Shown here: positions 17,256-25,040 of the stretch, piece by piece | Numbering within the stretch: position 1 is the stretch's first letter | Layout of the letters: each line of letters starts with the position of its first letter | NCBI GenBank assembly: GCA_034112445.1 | Contig: JAWUVI010000008.1 | Span: 1 to 64,000, forward strand | From: Pelagadaptatus sp034112445 | GTDB lineage: Bacteria; Pseudomonadota; Gammaproteobacteria; Pseudomonadales; Cellvibrionaceae | Direction of reading: 5' to 3' | DNA: 64,000 nt | The notes under the pieces: model-generated | Database searches by the model: none | Seen by the model: the letters and a program-made list of their open reading frames with translations, nothing else | Told to the model about the DNA's origin: nothing | Made by a program: the position numbers and the translations under genes

Positions 17256-18143
17256 TCACGATAGCAAACTCGCTACAATCTTTCGAATCCAACCATTAGT
17301 TTGGTCATTATCGGCACTTTTATGCCAATATAAATTCCAGTCAACCGGTGCCATAGAAAAAGGCAACTCTAGTATTTTTAAACCGCTGTTAATGGCCATG
17401 CTCATTGGTAGTGTTAACACCATGTCACTGTCTCTGACAAGAAACGGCGCTACCTGATGATGGGGAACGCGGACACGGACACTGCGCTGACGCCCAAGGC
17501 GATGTAAGGCTACGTCTTCAAAACCCTGACCTTTCCTTCGGCTCGACACCTGAATATGATCTAAAGCCAAATATTGATCTAATGATATGGTATTACCAAT
17601 CAAAGGGTGATCATGCCGAACCACACAGACGTAACGTTCTTTTAATAATGGCTGAATTGATATTTGTGAACTGAGTAAAACGGGGACATCAAGAGCCAAA
17701 TCAATAGCGCCTTTTATCAACTCCTGCTCCAAATTATCTCTGGGCGTAAAGTAGCATTCAATCCCGGCATTAGGAGCCTGACTTTTAAATACCTCCATTA
17801 ATTTCGGCAATACTATAGCCTCAGATAAATCACTCATACTCAAGCGAAAGATCTTATTGCTGGTGCTTGGGTCAAATACAGTACCTTCTGTAACGCCTGA
17901 ATCTAATAGCTGCAAGGCTTCTTGCACCCGACCGATAATATTTTCTGCCATGGGCGTCGGCGTCATGCCTTTCGCACTGCGTATGAATAATGGATCGCCT
18001 AACGATTGTCGCAAGCGCGCCAAGGCATTACTCACTGCCGGCTGCGACAAGCACAGAACATCGGCCGCGCGAGTTAAGTTTCGCTGCTGGTAAATAGCAT
18101 CGAACACTAAAAATAAATTCAAATCTATTTGAGCCAGTGACAT
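17256..18143 (-). CDS. LysR-family transcriptional regulator
   Basis: This 295-residue protein has the N-terminal winged helix-turn-helix of LysR regulators (about residues 5-64, with LTRAADVLCLSQPAVSNALARLR and GDPLFIR) followed by a periplasmic-binding-like effector domain. I chose ATG at 18143, preceded by AGGGGAAG, over the TTG one codon upstream. It is divergent from the acyl-CoA operon starting at 18287. The 143-base gap is strongly AT-rich and holds a matching LysR-type box. By the usual rule for this family it probably controls that operon in response to a pathway intermediate; the ligand is unknown. The C-terminus ends normally. Confidence 0.93.
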   Translation of the reverse strand: MSLAQIDLNLFLVFDAIYQQRNLTRAADVLCLSQPAVSNALARLRQSLGDPLFIRSAKGMTPTPMAENIIGRVQEALQLLDSGVTEGTVFDPSTSNKIFRLSMSDLSEAIVLPKLMEVFKSQAPNAGIECYFTPRDNLEQELIKGAIDLALDVPVLLSSQISIQPLLKERYVCVVRHDHPLIGNTISLDQYLALDHIQVSSRRKGQGFEDVALHRLGRQRSVRVRVPHHQVAPFLVRDSDMVLTLPMSMAINSGLKILELPFSMAPVDWNLYWHKSADNDQTNGWIRKIVASLLS

Positions 18144-18169
18144 CAATCTTCCCCTGAAGAACCCTTAGC

Positions 18170-18190
18170 ATTATTCACAAATCTAATAAT
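18170..18190. promoter_or_regulatory. Candidate LysR-type operator (ATTAT-N11-ATAAT)
   Basis: A perfect 5-bp inverted repeat is separated by 11 bases, the T-N11-A layout of LysR-family sites. It lies 26 bases upstream of the LysR start and 97 bases upstream of the divergent operon. In such AT-rich DNA a chance match is possible. Confidence 0.45.
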
Positions 18191-18286
18191 ACTATATAAG
18201 CATAATAAATTATTAATATAATTAATCAGGGTTTAATCTTGTGTCATATATCGAATTATTTACTCACTCGGGATTTACAGTTCAAC

Positions 18287-18973
18287 ATGACAGAAATATA
18301 TCTGGTCAGACATGGCCAAGCCTCTTTCGGTAGTGATAATTACGACAAGCTATCGGAGCTTGGACACCAACAATCTATTTGGCTTGGTGAATATTTTACG
18401 GATAAAGGGCTTAGTTTCGATCAGGTCGTAACCGGCAGCTTAGTCCGTCACCAAGAAACCGCACAAGGCATTATGCAGGGCATGAAAGGCTCACAAGAAT
18501 TTCATACCTTAGCGGGTATTAATGAGTTCGATTTTCAGTCTATCTTTGCCGCCTATCTAGCCAAACACCCTGATGCAACCCCTCCGGCTGACGCCCCCAG
18601 AAGCAGTTATTACAAGCTGCTGAAAAAAGGCATGAAAGCCTGGTCCGAGGGAGCCTTTGACGACTTAAACGAGGCTAAGCCGGCCGAAAGCTGGAAAGAC
18701 TTTTCTAACCGTGTGTTAGAGAGTTTTCTCCACATCCAGAATAACTTTCATGGCGACAAGGTTTTGGTGGTTAGTTCTGGCGGAGTAATTGCCATGATTT
18801 TATCTCTGGTTCTTAATTCTTCAACTGACAGCGTTATTGAACTTAATTTACAAACCAAAAACACCAGCGTCAGCCACTTCTATTTCAACCCTAAAGCCAT
18901 GCGTTTAACGGCTTATAACGGGACACCACATTTAGACAGCAACGACAAACAACAATACATCACTTTTAGTTAA
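18287..18973 (+). CDS. Histidine phosphatase family protein (phosphoglycerate-mutase fold)
   Basis: This 228-residue protein opens with TEIYLVRHGQASFG; the RHG triad carries the phospho-accepting histidine (H9). The second catalytic histidine is not as obvious; the region SGGVIAMILSLVL corresponds to the usual SHGGxI strand but has Ser-Gly-Gly where GHGG or SHGG is expected. I chose the ATG at 18287 rather than the upstream TTG at 18239 because homologous sequence begins there. It is the first gene of an operon with an acyl-CoA dehydrogenase and an APH-like kinase, which suggests that it removes phosphate from an acyl-CoA or organic phosphate rather than acting in glycolysis. The substrate is inference only. 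Confidence 0.85.
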   Translation: MTEIYLVRHGQASFGSDNYDKLSELGHQQSIWLGEYFTDKGLSFDQVVTGSLVRHQETAQGIMQGMKGSQEFHTLAGINEFDFQSIFAAYLAKHPDATPPADAPRSSYYKLLKKGMKAWSEGAFDDLNEAKPAESWKDFSNRVLESFLHIQNNFHGDKVLVVSSGGVIAMILSLVLNSSTDSVIELNLQTKNTSVSHFYFNPKAMRLTAYNGTPHLDSNDKQQYITFS

Positions 18974-18989
18974 CCTTAAGGAAGCACCC

Positions 18990-20198
18990 ATGGATTTTAC
19001 CCATAGTGACAAAGTTACTACCCTTATTGAGCAAGTTCGTGCATTTATGGACGAGCACATCTTTCCCAATGAACATCTATTCCATGAGCAAATTGAAGGC
19101 AATCGCTGGGAAACTCCGCCAATTATGGAGGAGTTAAAAGCCAAGGCCAAAGCCCAAGGCCTGTGGAATTTGTTCATGCCATTAAGCTACGGCCAATACA
19201 GCGCCGGCCTCACCAATTTAGAATATGCCCCACTGTCAGAAGAGATGGGAAAAGTGGGCTGGGCCTCTGAGGTATTTAACTGTGGCGCGCCTGATACCGG
19301 CAACATGGAAGTGCTGGCAAAATACGGCAATGAAGCACAGAAAAAGCAATGGCTTGAACCTTTATTAGACGGAAAAATTCGCTCCGCATTTGCGATGACC
19401 GAACCAGACGTCGCCTCTAGTGATGCCACCAACATTGAAACTCGTATTGAACGTGATGGTGATGAGTACGTTATTAATGGCCGCAAATTTTACATCAGTG
19501 GAGCCTGTCGTAAATCCTGCGAAATCATGATTGTTATGGGGAAAACTGACCCAGGCAATGCCAATCGTTATATTCAACAGTCGCAAGTATTGGTTCCGAC
19601 CAACACTCCCGGGGTAAAAATTGTTCGAGCTATGACTGTATTTGGCTATGACGATGCGCCTGAAGGTCATGCTGAAGTTATTTTTGATAACGTTCGTGTC
19701 CCGGTTGAAAATATTATTCTTGGTGAAGGTCGTGGCTTTGAAATTGCTCAAGGTCGTCTTGGACCAGGTCGTATTCATCACTGTATGCGCAGTGTTGGTG
19801 CCGCTCAACGCGCACTCGAAATGATGTGCAACCGCGCCAGTAACCGTATTGTGTTTGGCCGTCCGATGATCAAACAGCAGTCAGTACGTGAGGACATTGC
19901 GCTGTCGGCCTGTCAGATTGAACAAGCCCGATTAATGACGCTCAAAGCTGCGCAAAAAATGGATACCGACGGCAATAAAGCCGCTAAAGATCTGATTGCC
20001 ATGATCAAAATAGTCGCCCCTAATATGGCGCTAGATGTACTTAACCGCGCCATTCAAATATACGGAGCGACAGGTGTCAGCCAAGATACCTTCCTTGCCC
20101 ATATGTATGCCGGTATACGCACCCTGCGCTTGGCAGATGGCCCTGATCAAGTCCACATGATGCAACTGGGTCGTGATCTGGCTAAACGCTTTGAATAA
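18990..20198 (+). CDS. Acyl-CoA dehydrogenase, ACAD10/ACAD11-like
   Basis: This 402-residue flavoprotein is of the acyl-CoA dehydrogenase superfamily. The N-terminal helical domain includes RWETPPIMEELKAKAKAQGLWNLFMP. The middle barrel has SAFAMTEPDVASSDATNIETRI and YVINGRKFYISGA. The C-terminal helical domain has GRLGPGRIHHCMRSVGAAQRALEMM and ends QIYGATGVSQDTFLAHMYAGIRTLRLADGPDQVH. The TEPDVASSDATN motif and the GPGRIHHCMR segment are typical of the ACAD10/11 branch rather than of short- or medium-chain enzymes. In Pseudomonas the relative LvaC and in animals ACAD10/11 act together with an APH-type kinase on 4-hydroxyacyl-CoA. Here the kinase-like gene is the next one, 51 bases downstream. 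A good ribosome site (AAGGAAG) precedes the ATG. Confidence 0.92.
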   Translation: MDFTHSDKVTTLIEQVRAFMDEHIFPNEHLFHEQIEGNRWETPPIMEELKAKAKAQGLWNLFMPLSYGQYSAGLTNLEYAPLSEEMGKVGWASEVFNCGAPDTGNMEVLAKYGNEAQKKQWLEPLLDGKIRSAFAMTEPDVASSDATNIETRIERDGDEYVINGRKFYISGACRKSCEIMIVMGKTDPGNANRYIQQSQVLVPTNTPGVKIVRAMTVFGYDDAPEGHAEVIFDNVRVPVENIILGEGRGFEIAQGRLGPGRIHHCMRSVGAAQRALEMMCNRASNRIVFGRPMIKQQSVREDIALSACQIEQARLMTLKAAQKMDTDGNKAAKDLIAMIKIVAPNMALDVLNRAIQIYGATGVSQDTFLAHMYAGIRTLRLADGPDQVHMMQLGRDLAKRFE

Positions 20199-20249
20199 AA
20201 AATAAAGCAACTGCAATCACTTTCATAGACTAATAGTACAGGAACCAAT

Positions 20250-21278
20250 ATGTCTGATATTGACACGCTTGATCTAGAACAGCTTGCCACGTATTTGACC
20301 GCCAATGTAAAGGGCTTTAAGGGCCCTCTTACCGCCAGCAAATTTGCTGGCGGGCAATCAAACCCCACGTTTAAAATAGAGGCGGCTTCTGGCAATTACG
20401 TTTTACGCCGTCAGCCACCGGGCAAACTCTTGAAGTCTGCTCACGCCGTCGACCGCGAGTACAAAGTTCTGAAAGCTTTAGCTGATACCGATGTGCCCGT
20501 TGCTGAGGTTTATCACTTATGCGAAGACACCAGCGTACTGGGCTCAATGTTTTATTTAATGGAATTTTGCGATGGCAATATCCATTGGGATTCAGCTCTC
20601 CCTGACGCTACCGACAACAACCAACGCAGCGCTATGTATGCCGAGATGACTCGAGTTTTAGCCGCTATCCATTCTGTGGATATAGACGCTGTCGGCCTGG
20701 CTGATTACGGTAAACCTGGCAATTACTTTCAGCGTCAGTTTGATCGTTGGGCACCTCAGTATAAAGCGAATGAGCTCGACCCCATTGCCGAAATGGATCA
20801 ACTCATCGAATGGCTAGAAACCCACCTGCCCGAAGATGACGGCAAGGTTTCATTAGTTCATGGTGATTTCCGTTTAGACAACTTAATGTTTTCTAAAGAT
20901 GATCAGCGAATTATTGCCACGCTTGATTGGGAGCTATCAACCTTAGGCCATCCCTATGCAGATTTGGCTTATCAGTGCATGAACCTACGCTTACCAACGA
21001 CCCAAGCTAAAAACACCATGTCAGGCTTAATGGGAATTGACCCTACCGCTTTAGGTATACCCACCGAAGCTGAATACATCGCTGATTATTGCCAGCGCAT
21101 GGGCATTGAAAAAATTGAAAACTGGAATTTTTATCTATGTTTTAGCTTTTTCCGGTTGGCGGCTATTTGCCAAGGTGTTGCCAAGCGGGCAGCAACGGGG
21201 AATGCCTCCAGTAAAGGGGCTAATAAAGTCGGCGCACTGGTACAACCTTTAGCGCAAATGGCCTTGAGCGTCATATAA
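20250..21278 (+). CDS. APH-family phosphotransferase, LvaA/ACAD10-kinase-like
   Basis: This 342-residue kinase-fold protein is of the aminoglycoside-phosphotransferase family. Visible features are a nucleotide-loop region FAGGQSNPTFKI followed by YVLRRQPPGKLLKSAHAVDREYKVL (the ATP-binding Lys/Arg and helix Glu), the catalytic loop LVHGDFRLDNLMF and the metal-binding Asp in IIATLDWELSTLGHPYADLAYQCM. The RRQPPG and LDWELSTLG signatures mark the acyl-CoA-linked branch, which phosphorylates 4-hydroxyacyl-CoA (LvaA, the ACAD10/11 kinase domains), not antibiotic resistance enzymes. Its place between an ACAD11-like dehydrogenase and two SDR genes supports this. A ribosome site ACAGGAA precedes the ATG. 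Confidence 0.9.
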   Translation: MSDIDTLDLEQLATYLTANVKGFKGPLTASKFAGGQSNPTFKIEAASGNYVLRRQPPGKLLKSAHAVDREYKVLKALADTDVPVAEVYHLCEDTSVLGSMFYLMEFCDGNIHWDSALPDATDNNQRSAMYAEMTRVLAAIHSVDIDAVGLADYGKPGNYFQRQFDRWAPQYKANELDPIAEMDQLIEWLETHLPEDDGKVSLVHGDFRLDNLMFSKDDQRIIATLDWELSTLGHPYADLAYQCMNLRLPTTQAKNTMSGLMGIDPTALGIPTEAEYIADYCQRMGIEKIENWNFYLCFSFFRLAAICQGVAKRAATGNASSKGANKVGALVQPLAQMALSVI

Positions 21279-21315
21279 GTCGTAATCAATATTATTAAGA
21301 AACAAAGGAAAAATC

Positions 21316-22080
21316 ATGAGCACAAACTTATTCGATCTAACTGGTAAAATCGCCTTAGTCACAGGCGCAAGCCGCGGTATCGGCGAAGAAATTGCCAAAC
21401 TTTTAGCGGAACAAGGCGCTCACGTTATTGTATCGAGCCGTAAAATAGACGACTGCCAAACAGTGGCCGACGCCATCATTGCGGCTGGTGGTAAAGCTGA
21501 AGCGCTCGCTTGTCATATCGGCGATATGGATCAAATCACCGATACATTTGAGACGATTAAAAACACCCATGGCCGTTTGGATATTTTGATTAACAACGCC
21601 GCCACCAACCCTTATTTTGGGCACATCCTTGATACTGATTTAGGCGCTTTCAATAAAACCGTTGACGTTAATATCCGCGGCTACTTCTTTATGTCGGTTG
21701 AAGCCGGCAAACTGATGCGCGAGCAAGGCGGCGGTTCAATTGTGAATACCGCATCGATCAACGGCTTACAACCTGGTATGGGGCAAGGTATTTACTCGAT
21801 CAGTAAAGCCGCGGTTATTAATCTGACCAAATCATTCGCTAAAGAGTGTGCGCAGTTTGGGATTCGCTGCAACGCCCTATTACCCGGTTTAACCAAAACA
21901 AAATTTGCCGGCGCACTCTTCACTAATAACGATATTTACGATATTGCGATTCAACAAATCCCAATGGGTCGCCACGCTGAACCAAAAGAAATGGCTGGCA
22001 CCGTACTGTATTTAGCGTCAGAAGCGAGCAGTTTCACTACGGGGGAGTGCATTGTAGTTGATGGCGGAATGACCTTATAA
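21316..22080 (+). CDS. Short-chain dehydrogenase/reductase, first of pair
   Basis: This 254-residue Rossmann-fold oxidoreductase is of the classical SDR type. The cofactor motif TGASRGIG lies near residues 16-23, NNAATNP follows strand 4, catalytic Ser is in VNTASINGLQPG and Tyr/Lys in YSISKAAV. The residue after strand 2 (VSSRKIDDC) carries Arg-Lys, which favours NADP(H). C-terminal GECIVVDGGMTL is typical. In an ACAD11-like operon it could interconvert a keto group and the 4-hydroxyl of the acyl-CoA, as LvaD does, but the substrate cannot be read from sequence. The ATG follows AAAGGAAAAATC. Confidence 0.92.
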   Translation: MSTNLFDLTGKIALVTGASRGIGEEIAKLLAEQGAHVIVSSRKIDDCQTVADAIIAAGGKAEALACHIGDMDQITDTFETIKNTHGRLDILINNAATNPYFGHILDTDLGAFNKTVDVNIRGYFFMSVEAGKLMREQGGGSIVNTASINGLQPGMGQGIYSISKAAVINLTKSFAKECAQFGIRCNALLPGLTKTKFAGALFTNNDIYDIAIQQIPMGRHAEPKEMAGTVLYLASEASSFTTGECIVVDGGMTL

Positions 22081-22116
22081 ATCATATTTAATCTATTCAA
22101 ACACAAGGAAATCACA

Positions 22117-22869
22117 ATGGATCCCTTACTCGACTTTACCGATAAGGTTGTATTAATCACCGGCGCTGCCAGTGGTTTTGGCGCTCAATTAGCCGAGGAC
22201 TTTTCAGCTCGTGGAGCCAAATTAGTACTAGGTGATATTAACGAAGCTCAGTTACAGACTGTCGCCGCCGCCTTACCTGGTGACGTTGCGGCTATGCAAT
22301 GCGATGTCGCCATCGAGGAGCAATGCAAAGCCATGGTAGAAGCTGCAATAGAGCTGTATGGCAAGCTTGATATAGCCATCAACAATGCCGGTTGTGGCCA
22401 TCCGTTACTGCCCATTCATGAGTTAACCGAAGAGATTTTCGATCAGCAGTTTGCCGTAAACACCAAAGGCGTTGTCTTTGGTATGAAACACCAAATTAGC
22501 GCCATGTTAGCGTCCGGTGGTGGCGCCATATTAAATGTCAGTTCTATGGCTGGCATAGGTGGCGCCCCGAAAATTGGTGCTTACTGTGCCGCTAAACATG
22601 CGGTTGTTGGCGTTACTAAAACCGCTGCCGTTGAATACGCAAGATCTAATATTCGCGTCAATGCTGTATGCCCTTTCTTCACCTTAACACCCCTAGTAAC
22701 CGACACAGCACTGGGCGAGACCTTAGATATATTGAAGCAAGGTGCGCCAATGAAGCGATTAGGTCAACCCAAAGAAATCACTGACGTCATGCTAATGCTT
22801 TGCTCACCCGCGAACACTTATATGACCGGCCAAACCATCGCGATTGATGGTGGTGTTTCAGCCTTTTAA
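22117..22869 (+). CDS. Short-chain dehydrogenase/reductase, second of pair
   Basis: This 250-residue classical SDR is clearly different from its neighbour. The cofactor motif is TGAASGFG (about residues 15-22). Strand 2 ends in VLGDINEAQL, where the Asp favours NAD(H). NNAGCGHPLLPIHE, ILNVSSMAGIGG and YCAAKHAV carry the Asn, Ser, Tyr and Lys of the catalytic tetrad. NAD preference suggests an oxidative step (a hydroxyacyl-CoA or alcohol dehydrogenase), complementing the NADP-type enzyme just upstream. The genes are 36 bases apart with an AAGGAAAT ribosome site. Co-occurrence with the kinase and dehydrogenase implies one pathway; the order of steps is inference. Confidence 0.92.
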   Translation: MDPLLDFTDKVVLITGAASGFGAQLAEDFSARGAKLVLGDINEAQLQTVAAALPGDVAAMQCDVAIEEQCKAMVEAAIELYGKLDIAINNAGCGHPLLPIHELTEEIFDQQFAVNTKGVVFGMKHQISAMLASGGGAILNVSSMAGIGGAPKIGAYCAAKHAVVGVTKTAAVEYARSNIRVNAVCPFFTLTPLVTDTALGETLDILKQGAPMKRLGQPKEITDVMLMLCSPANTYMTGQTIAIDGGVSAF

Positions 22870-22899
22870 CTGCAAATTAACAACCATTTAGGATTTACA

Positions 22900-24012
22900 A
22901 TGTCAGATACAAGTTGTTTATTTAAGCCCTTTAACTTAGGTAATCTAAGCCTTAAGAATAGAATCGTTATGGCTCCCATGACTCGCAGCTATTCTCCAGG
23001 CAACATCCCTAATGAAATGAATATTGAGTATTACCGCCAACGCGCAGCCGGCGGAGTGGGATTAATTGTTACAGAAGGTACCTGTGTCGGCCACAAAGCC
23101 GCTAATGGTTACCCAAATGTACCTTATATCTCTGGTGATAAACCTTTAGCCGGCTGGAAAAAAGTAGTCGAAGCCGTACACGCCGAAGGTGGTAAAATAG
23201 CGCCTCAATTGTGGCATGTCGGTGCGATACGTCGCCCAGGGGCAGAAGGCCCAGATCCAGAGTTACCCGGTTACAGCCCCTCAGGCATGGCCCTAGCCGG
23301 AAAAGTAACCGGCCACATAATGACCAAGAGCGACATAGATGACGTCGTAGACGCTTTTGTACAAGCGGCTGTTGATGCACAGAACATTGGTTTTGACGCT
23401 GTAGAAATTCACGGCGCACATGGCTACCTTCTAGACCAATTTTTTTGGCAAGGCAGTAATCAACGCGAAGACGAATACGGCGGCTCCATGCTTAACCGCT
23501 CACGCATTGTTATCGAAATTGTGCAAGGTATTCGTAAAGCTTGCGGCGCAGACTTCACTATCATTTTGCGGTGGTCACAGTGGAAACAACAAGACTACGC
23601 CGCTAAATTATGCCTAACGCCTGAAGAGCTTGAAAAGTTTTTACTGCCCTTAAGTGAGGCTGGCGTTGATATTTTTCATTGCAGTACTCGCCGGTTTTGG
23701 GAGCCTGAATTCGAAGGCAGCGACTTAAATTTGGCTGGCTGGACTCGAAAAATTACGGGAAAACCCTGCATCACCGTTGGTAGTGTTGGTCTCAATAGCG
23801 ACTTTTTACCTGAGTCGGGTGAGACCAATTTTAAATCAGGGGAACCTGCCAGTATTGATAACTTAATACATCGCATGAATAACGATGAATTTGATCTGGT
23901 CGCTGTTGGACGTGCACTGATCACTAATCCAGACTGGGCCAATAAGGTTAAGAATGCCGAAATGGATAAATTAAAACCTTATGAAACTGAAGCGCTTAAA
24001 AAGCTGATATAA
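22900..24012 (+). CDS. NADH:flavin oxidoreductase, old yellow enzyme family
   Basis: This 370-residue FMN-binding TIM barrel begins LFKPFNLGNLSLKNRIVMAPMTRSYS, the standard OYE opening. GVGLIVTEGT, LWHVG and the FMN/substrate motif EIHGAHGYLLDQFFWQGSNQREDEYGG with its paired His/His-type substrate site follow, then the C-terminal phosphate-binding region ending in VAVGRALITNPDWANKVK. Such enzymes reduce activated C=C bonds (enones, 2,4-dienoyl types). It is the last gene of the operon, 30 bases after the second SDR. Reduction of an alpha,beta-unsaturated intermediate would fit a pathway handling hydroxylated or unsaturated acyl chains. The 370-residue form lacks the extra iron-sulphur/FAD domain of dienoyl-CoA reductase. 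Confidence 0.92.
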   Translation: MSDTSCLFKPFNLGNLSLKNRIVMAPMTRSYSPGNIPNEMNIEYYRQRAAGGVGLIVTEGTCVGHKAANGYPNVPYISGDKPLAGWKKVVEAVHAEGGKIAPQLWHVGAIRRPGAEGPDPELPGYSPSGMALAGKVTGHIMTKSDIDDVVDAFVQAAVDAQNIGFDAVEIHGAHGYLLDQFFWQGSNQREDEYGGSMLNRSRIVIEIVQGIRKACGADFTIILRWSQWKQQDYAAKLCLTPEELEKFLLPLSEAGVDIFHCSTRRFWEPEFEGSDLNLAGWTRKITGKPCITVGSVGLNSDFLPESGETNFKSGEPASIDNLIHRMNNDEFDLVAVGRALITNPDWANKVKNAEMDKLKPYETEALKKLI

Positions 24013-24025
24013 GTAATGATTGAGA

Positions 24026-24057
24026 TGCAGGGCTCATATTAAAATGTGGGCTCTGCA
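24026..24057. terminator. Hairpin between converging operons (probable terminator)
   Basis: A 13-bp stem (24026-24038 with 24045-24057; three G-T pairs on the plus-strand RNA) lies 14 bases after the reductase stop and before the converging receiver gene. There is no clear T run on either side, so it may work only weakly or as an mRNA end-stabiliser. Confidence 0.5.
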
Positions 24058-24098
24058 GCCATTAATTCCATAACCCTAAGTACTATTTTAAAAAATCT

Positions 24099-25025
24099 TT
24101 ACGCTGTGATTAACGTTAAATTTCCTGTTCCATACCCAATCGCGGCCATCTCAAAATCCACTCGTTCTTTTGATAAGTTCGACGTCAAGGTTTCTAGCGC
24201 TGGGGTTGTATGGCGCACAATATTCACACTCAACAACTCAAGAGGCTGATTGGTTTGCTTATCAAAAAAAGCCGTGCCTAAAACATCAAGAACACTCTCA
24301 CTGTTTGCTATGAGCTTTTTAGGTATTGCTTTTTCAACGGTAGCAATATGGACTTCCTCATCTGACAAATCATCCACCGCTGCACCTAGAATACTCGCGG
24401 CATGAACATCCAAAATGGCTACTGCCAGTACTTTTTTATTTGAACCGCCGTATAAGCCAAGTAAACAAGGCATGTGATCTTCTATATTTTGGGCTTCTTC
24501 GGCGACCTCCATTAATACTTCACGCTTAGTCATACCATTAATTATTTTGGCGGTTACAGATGTTTGCGGAAGAACGATTCTACCTGCTACCGATTGTTTT
24601 TCTTCTTGGCTAGAAACTAATGCATCGTTTGCTTTGCTGCTGCCTTGTAATATCGGCAAAACAGCTTCATGCAGCGTACTAAAATCAAATGGTTTTTTAA
24701 CAATAAATTTCGCACCAACCTCAATAGCGGCCTTAAGCTTAACCTCAGAAGATTCTGTTGTTACAAAGCCAAAATCTATCCCCAGCATTTCTTTATTTAT
24801 AGCTTCTGCCAATTGAAAACCGTTCATCGTTGGCATGTGCCAATCAGAAATAATAAGTTGCGCATCCCACTCTCTGACTATGTCCAACGCCTCGGCGCCA
24901 TCATTGGCTTGCCTTATTTCTAAGTTGTCGTAACCCATTGCCAGCAAACCACGTCGCACAATGGTTTGCATTGCCTTCGAGTCATCCACGATCAAAATTT
25001 TGATTGTCTTGTCTTCGCGTCCCAT
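24099..25025 (-). CDS. Response regulator with CheX-like C-terminal domain
   Basis: This is a 308-residue protein. Residues 8-125 form a receiver domain with the acidic pair D14/D15, phospho-acceptor D61 in ISDWHMP, T89/T90 and K111 in KKPF, all in the expected places. After a linker, residues about 155-308 show a pattern (LLGLYGGSNKKVLAVAILD, then AASILGA) that resembles the CheX/CheC fold. The helix that would carry the catalytic E-x-x-N reads SVLDVLGTAFF, so the phosphatase residues are missing and the domain may be a non-catalytic partner. It sits 15 bases downstream of a membrane protein that has the intact motif. Together they look like a two-protein signalling pair without a visible kinase. 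The CheX resemblance is my reading by eye. Confidence 0.8.
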   Translation of the reverse strand: MGREDKTIKILIVDDSKAMQTIVRRGLLAMGYDNLEIRQANDGAEALDIVREWDAQLIISDWHMPTMNGFQLAEAINKEMLGIDFGFVTTESSEVKLKAAIEVGAKFIVKKPFDFSTLHEAVLPILQGSSKANDALVSSQEEKQSVAGRIVLPQTSVTAKIINGMTKREVLMEVAEEAQNIEDHMPCLLGLYGGSNKKVLAVAILDVHAASILGAAVDDLSDEEVHIATVEKAIPKKLIANSESVLDVLGTAFFDKQTNQPLELLSVNIVRHTTPALETLTSNLSKERVDFEMAAIGYGTGNLTLITA

Positions 25026-25040
25026 TAAATAAATTGCCTT

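Noticed and set aside
20250..21278. APH-family gene as an antibiotic-resistance determinant
   Set aside because: The signatures belong to the acyl-CoA-linked kinase branch and it lies inside a catabolic operon.
23102..23419. 105-codon minus-strand open frame within the old-yellow-enzyme gene
   Set aside because: It is Arg/Leu/His-rich shadow sequence antisense to a well-supported gene.
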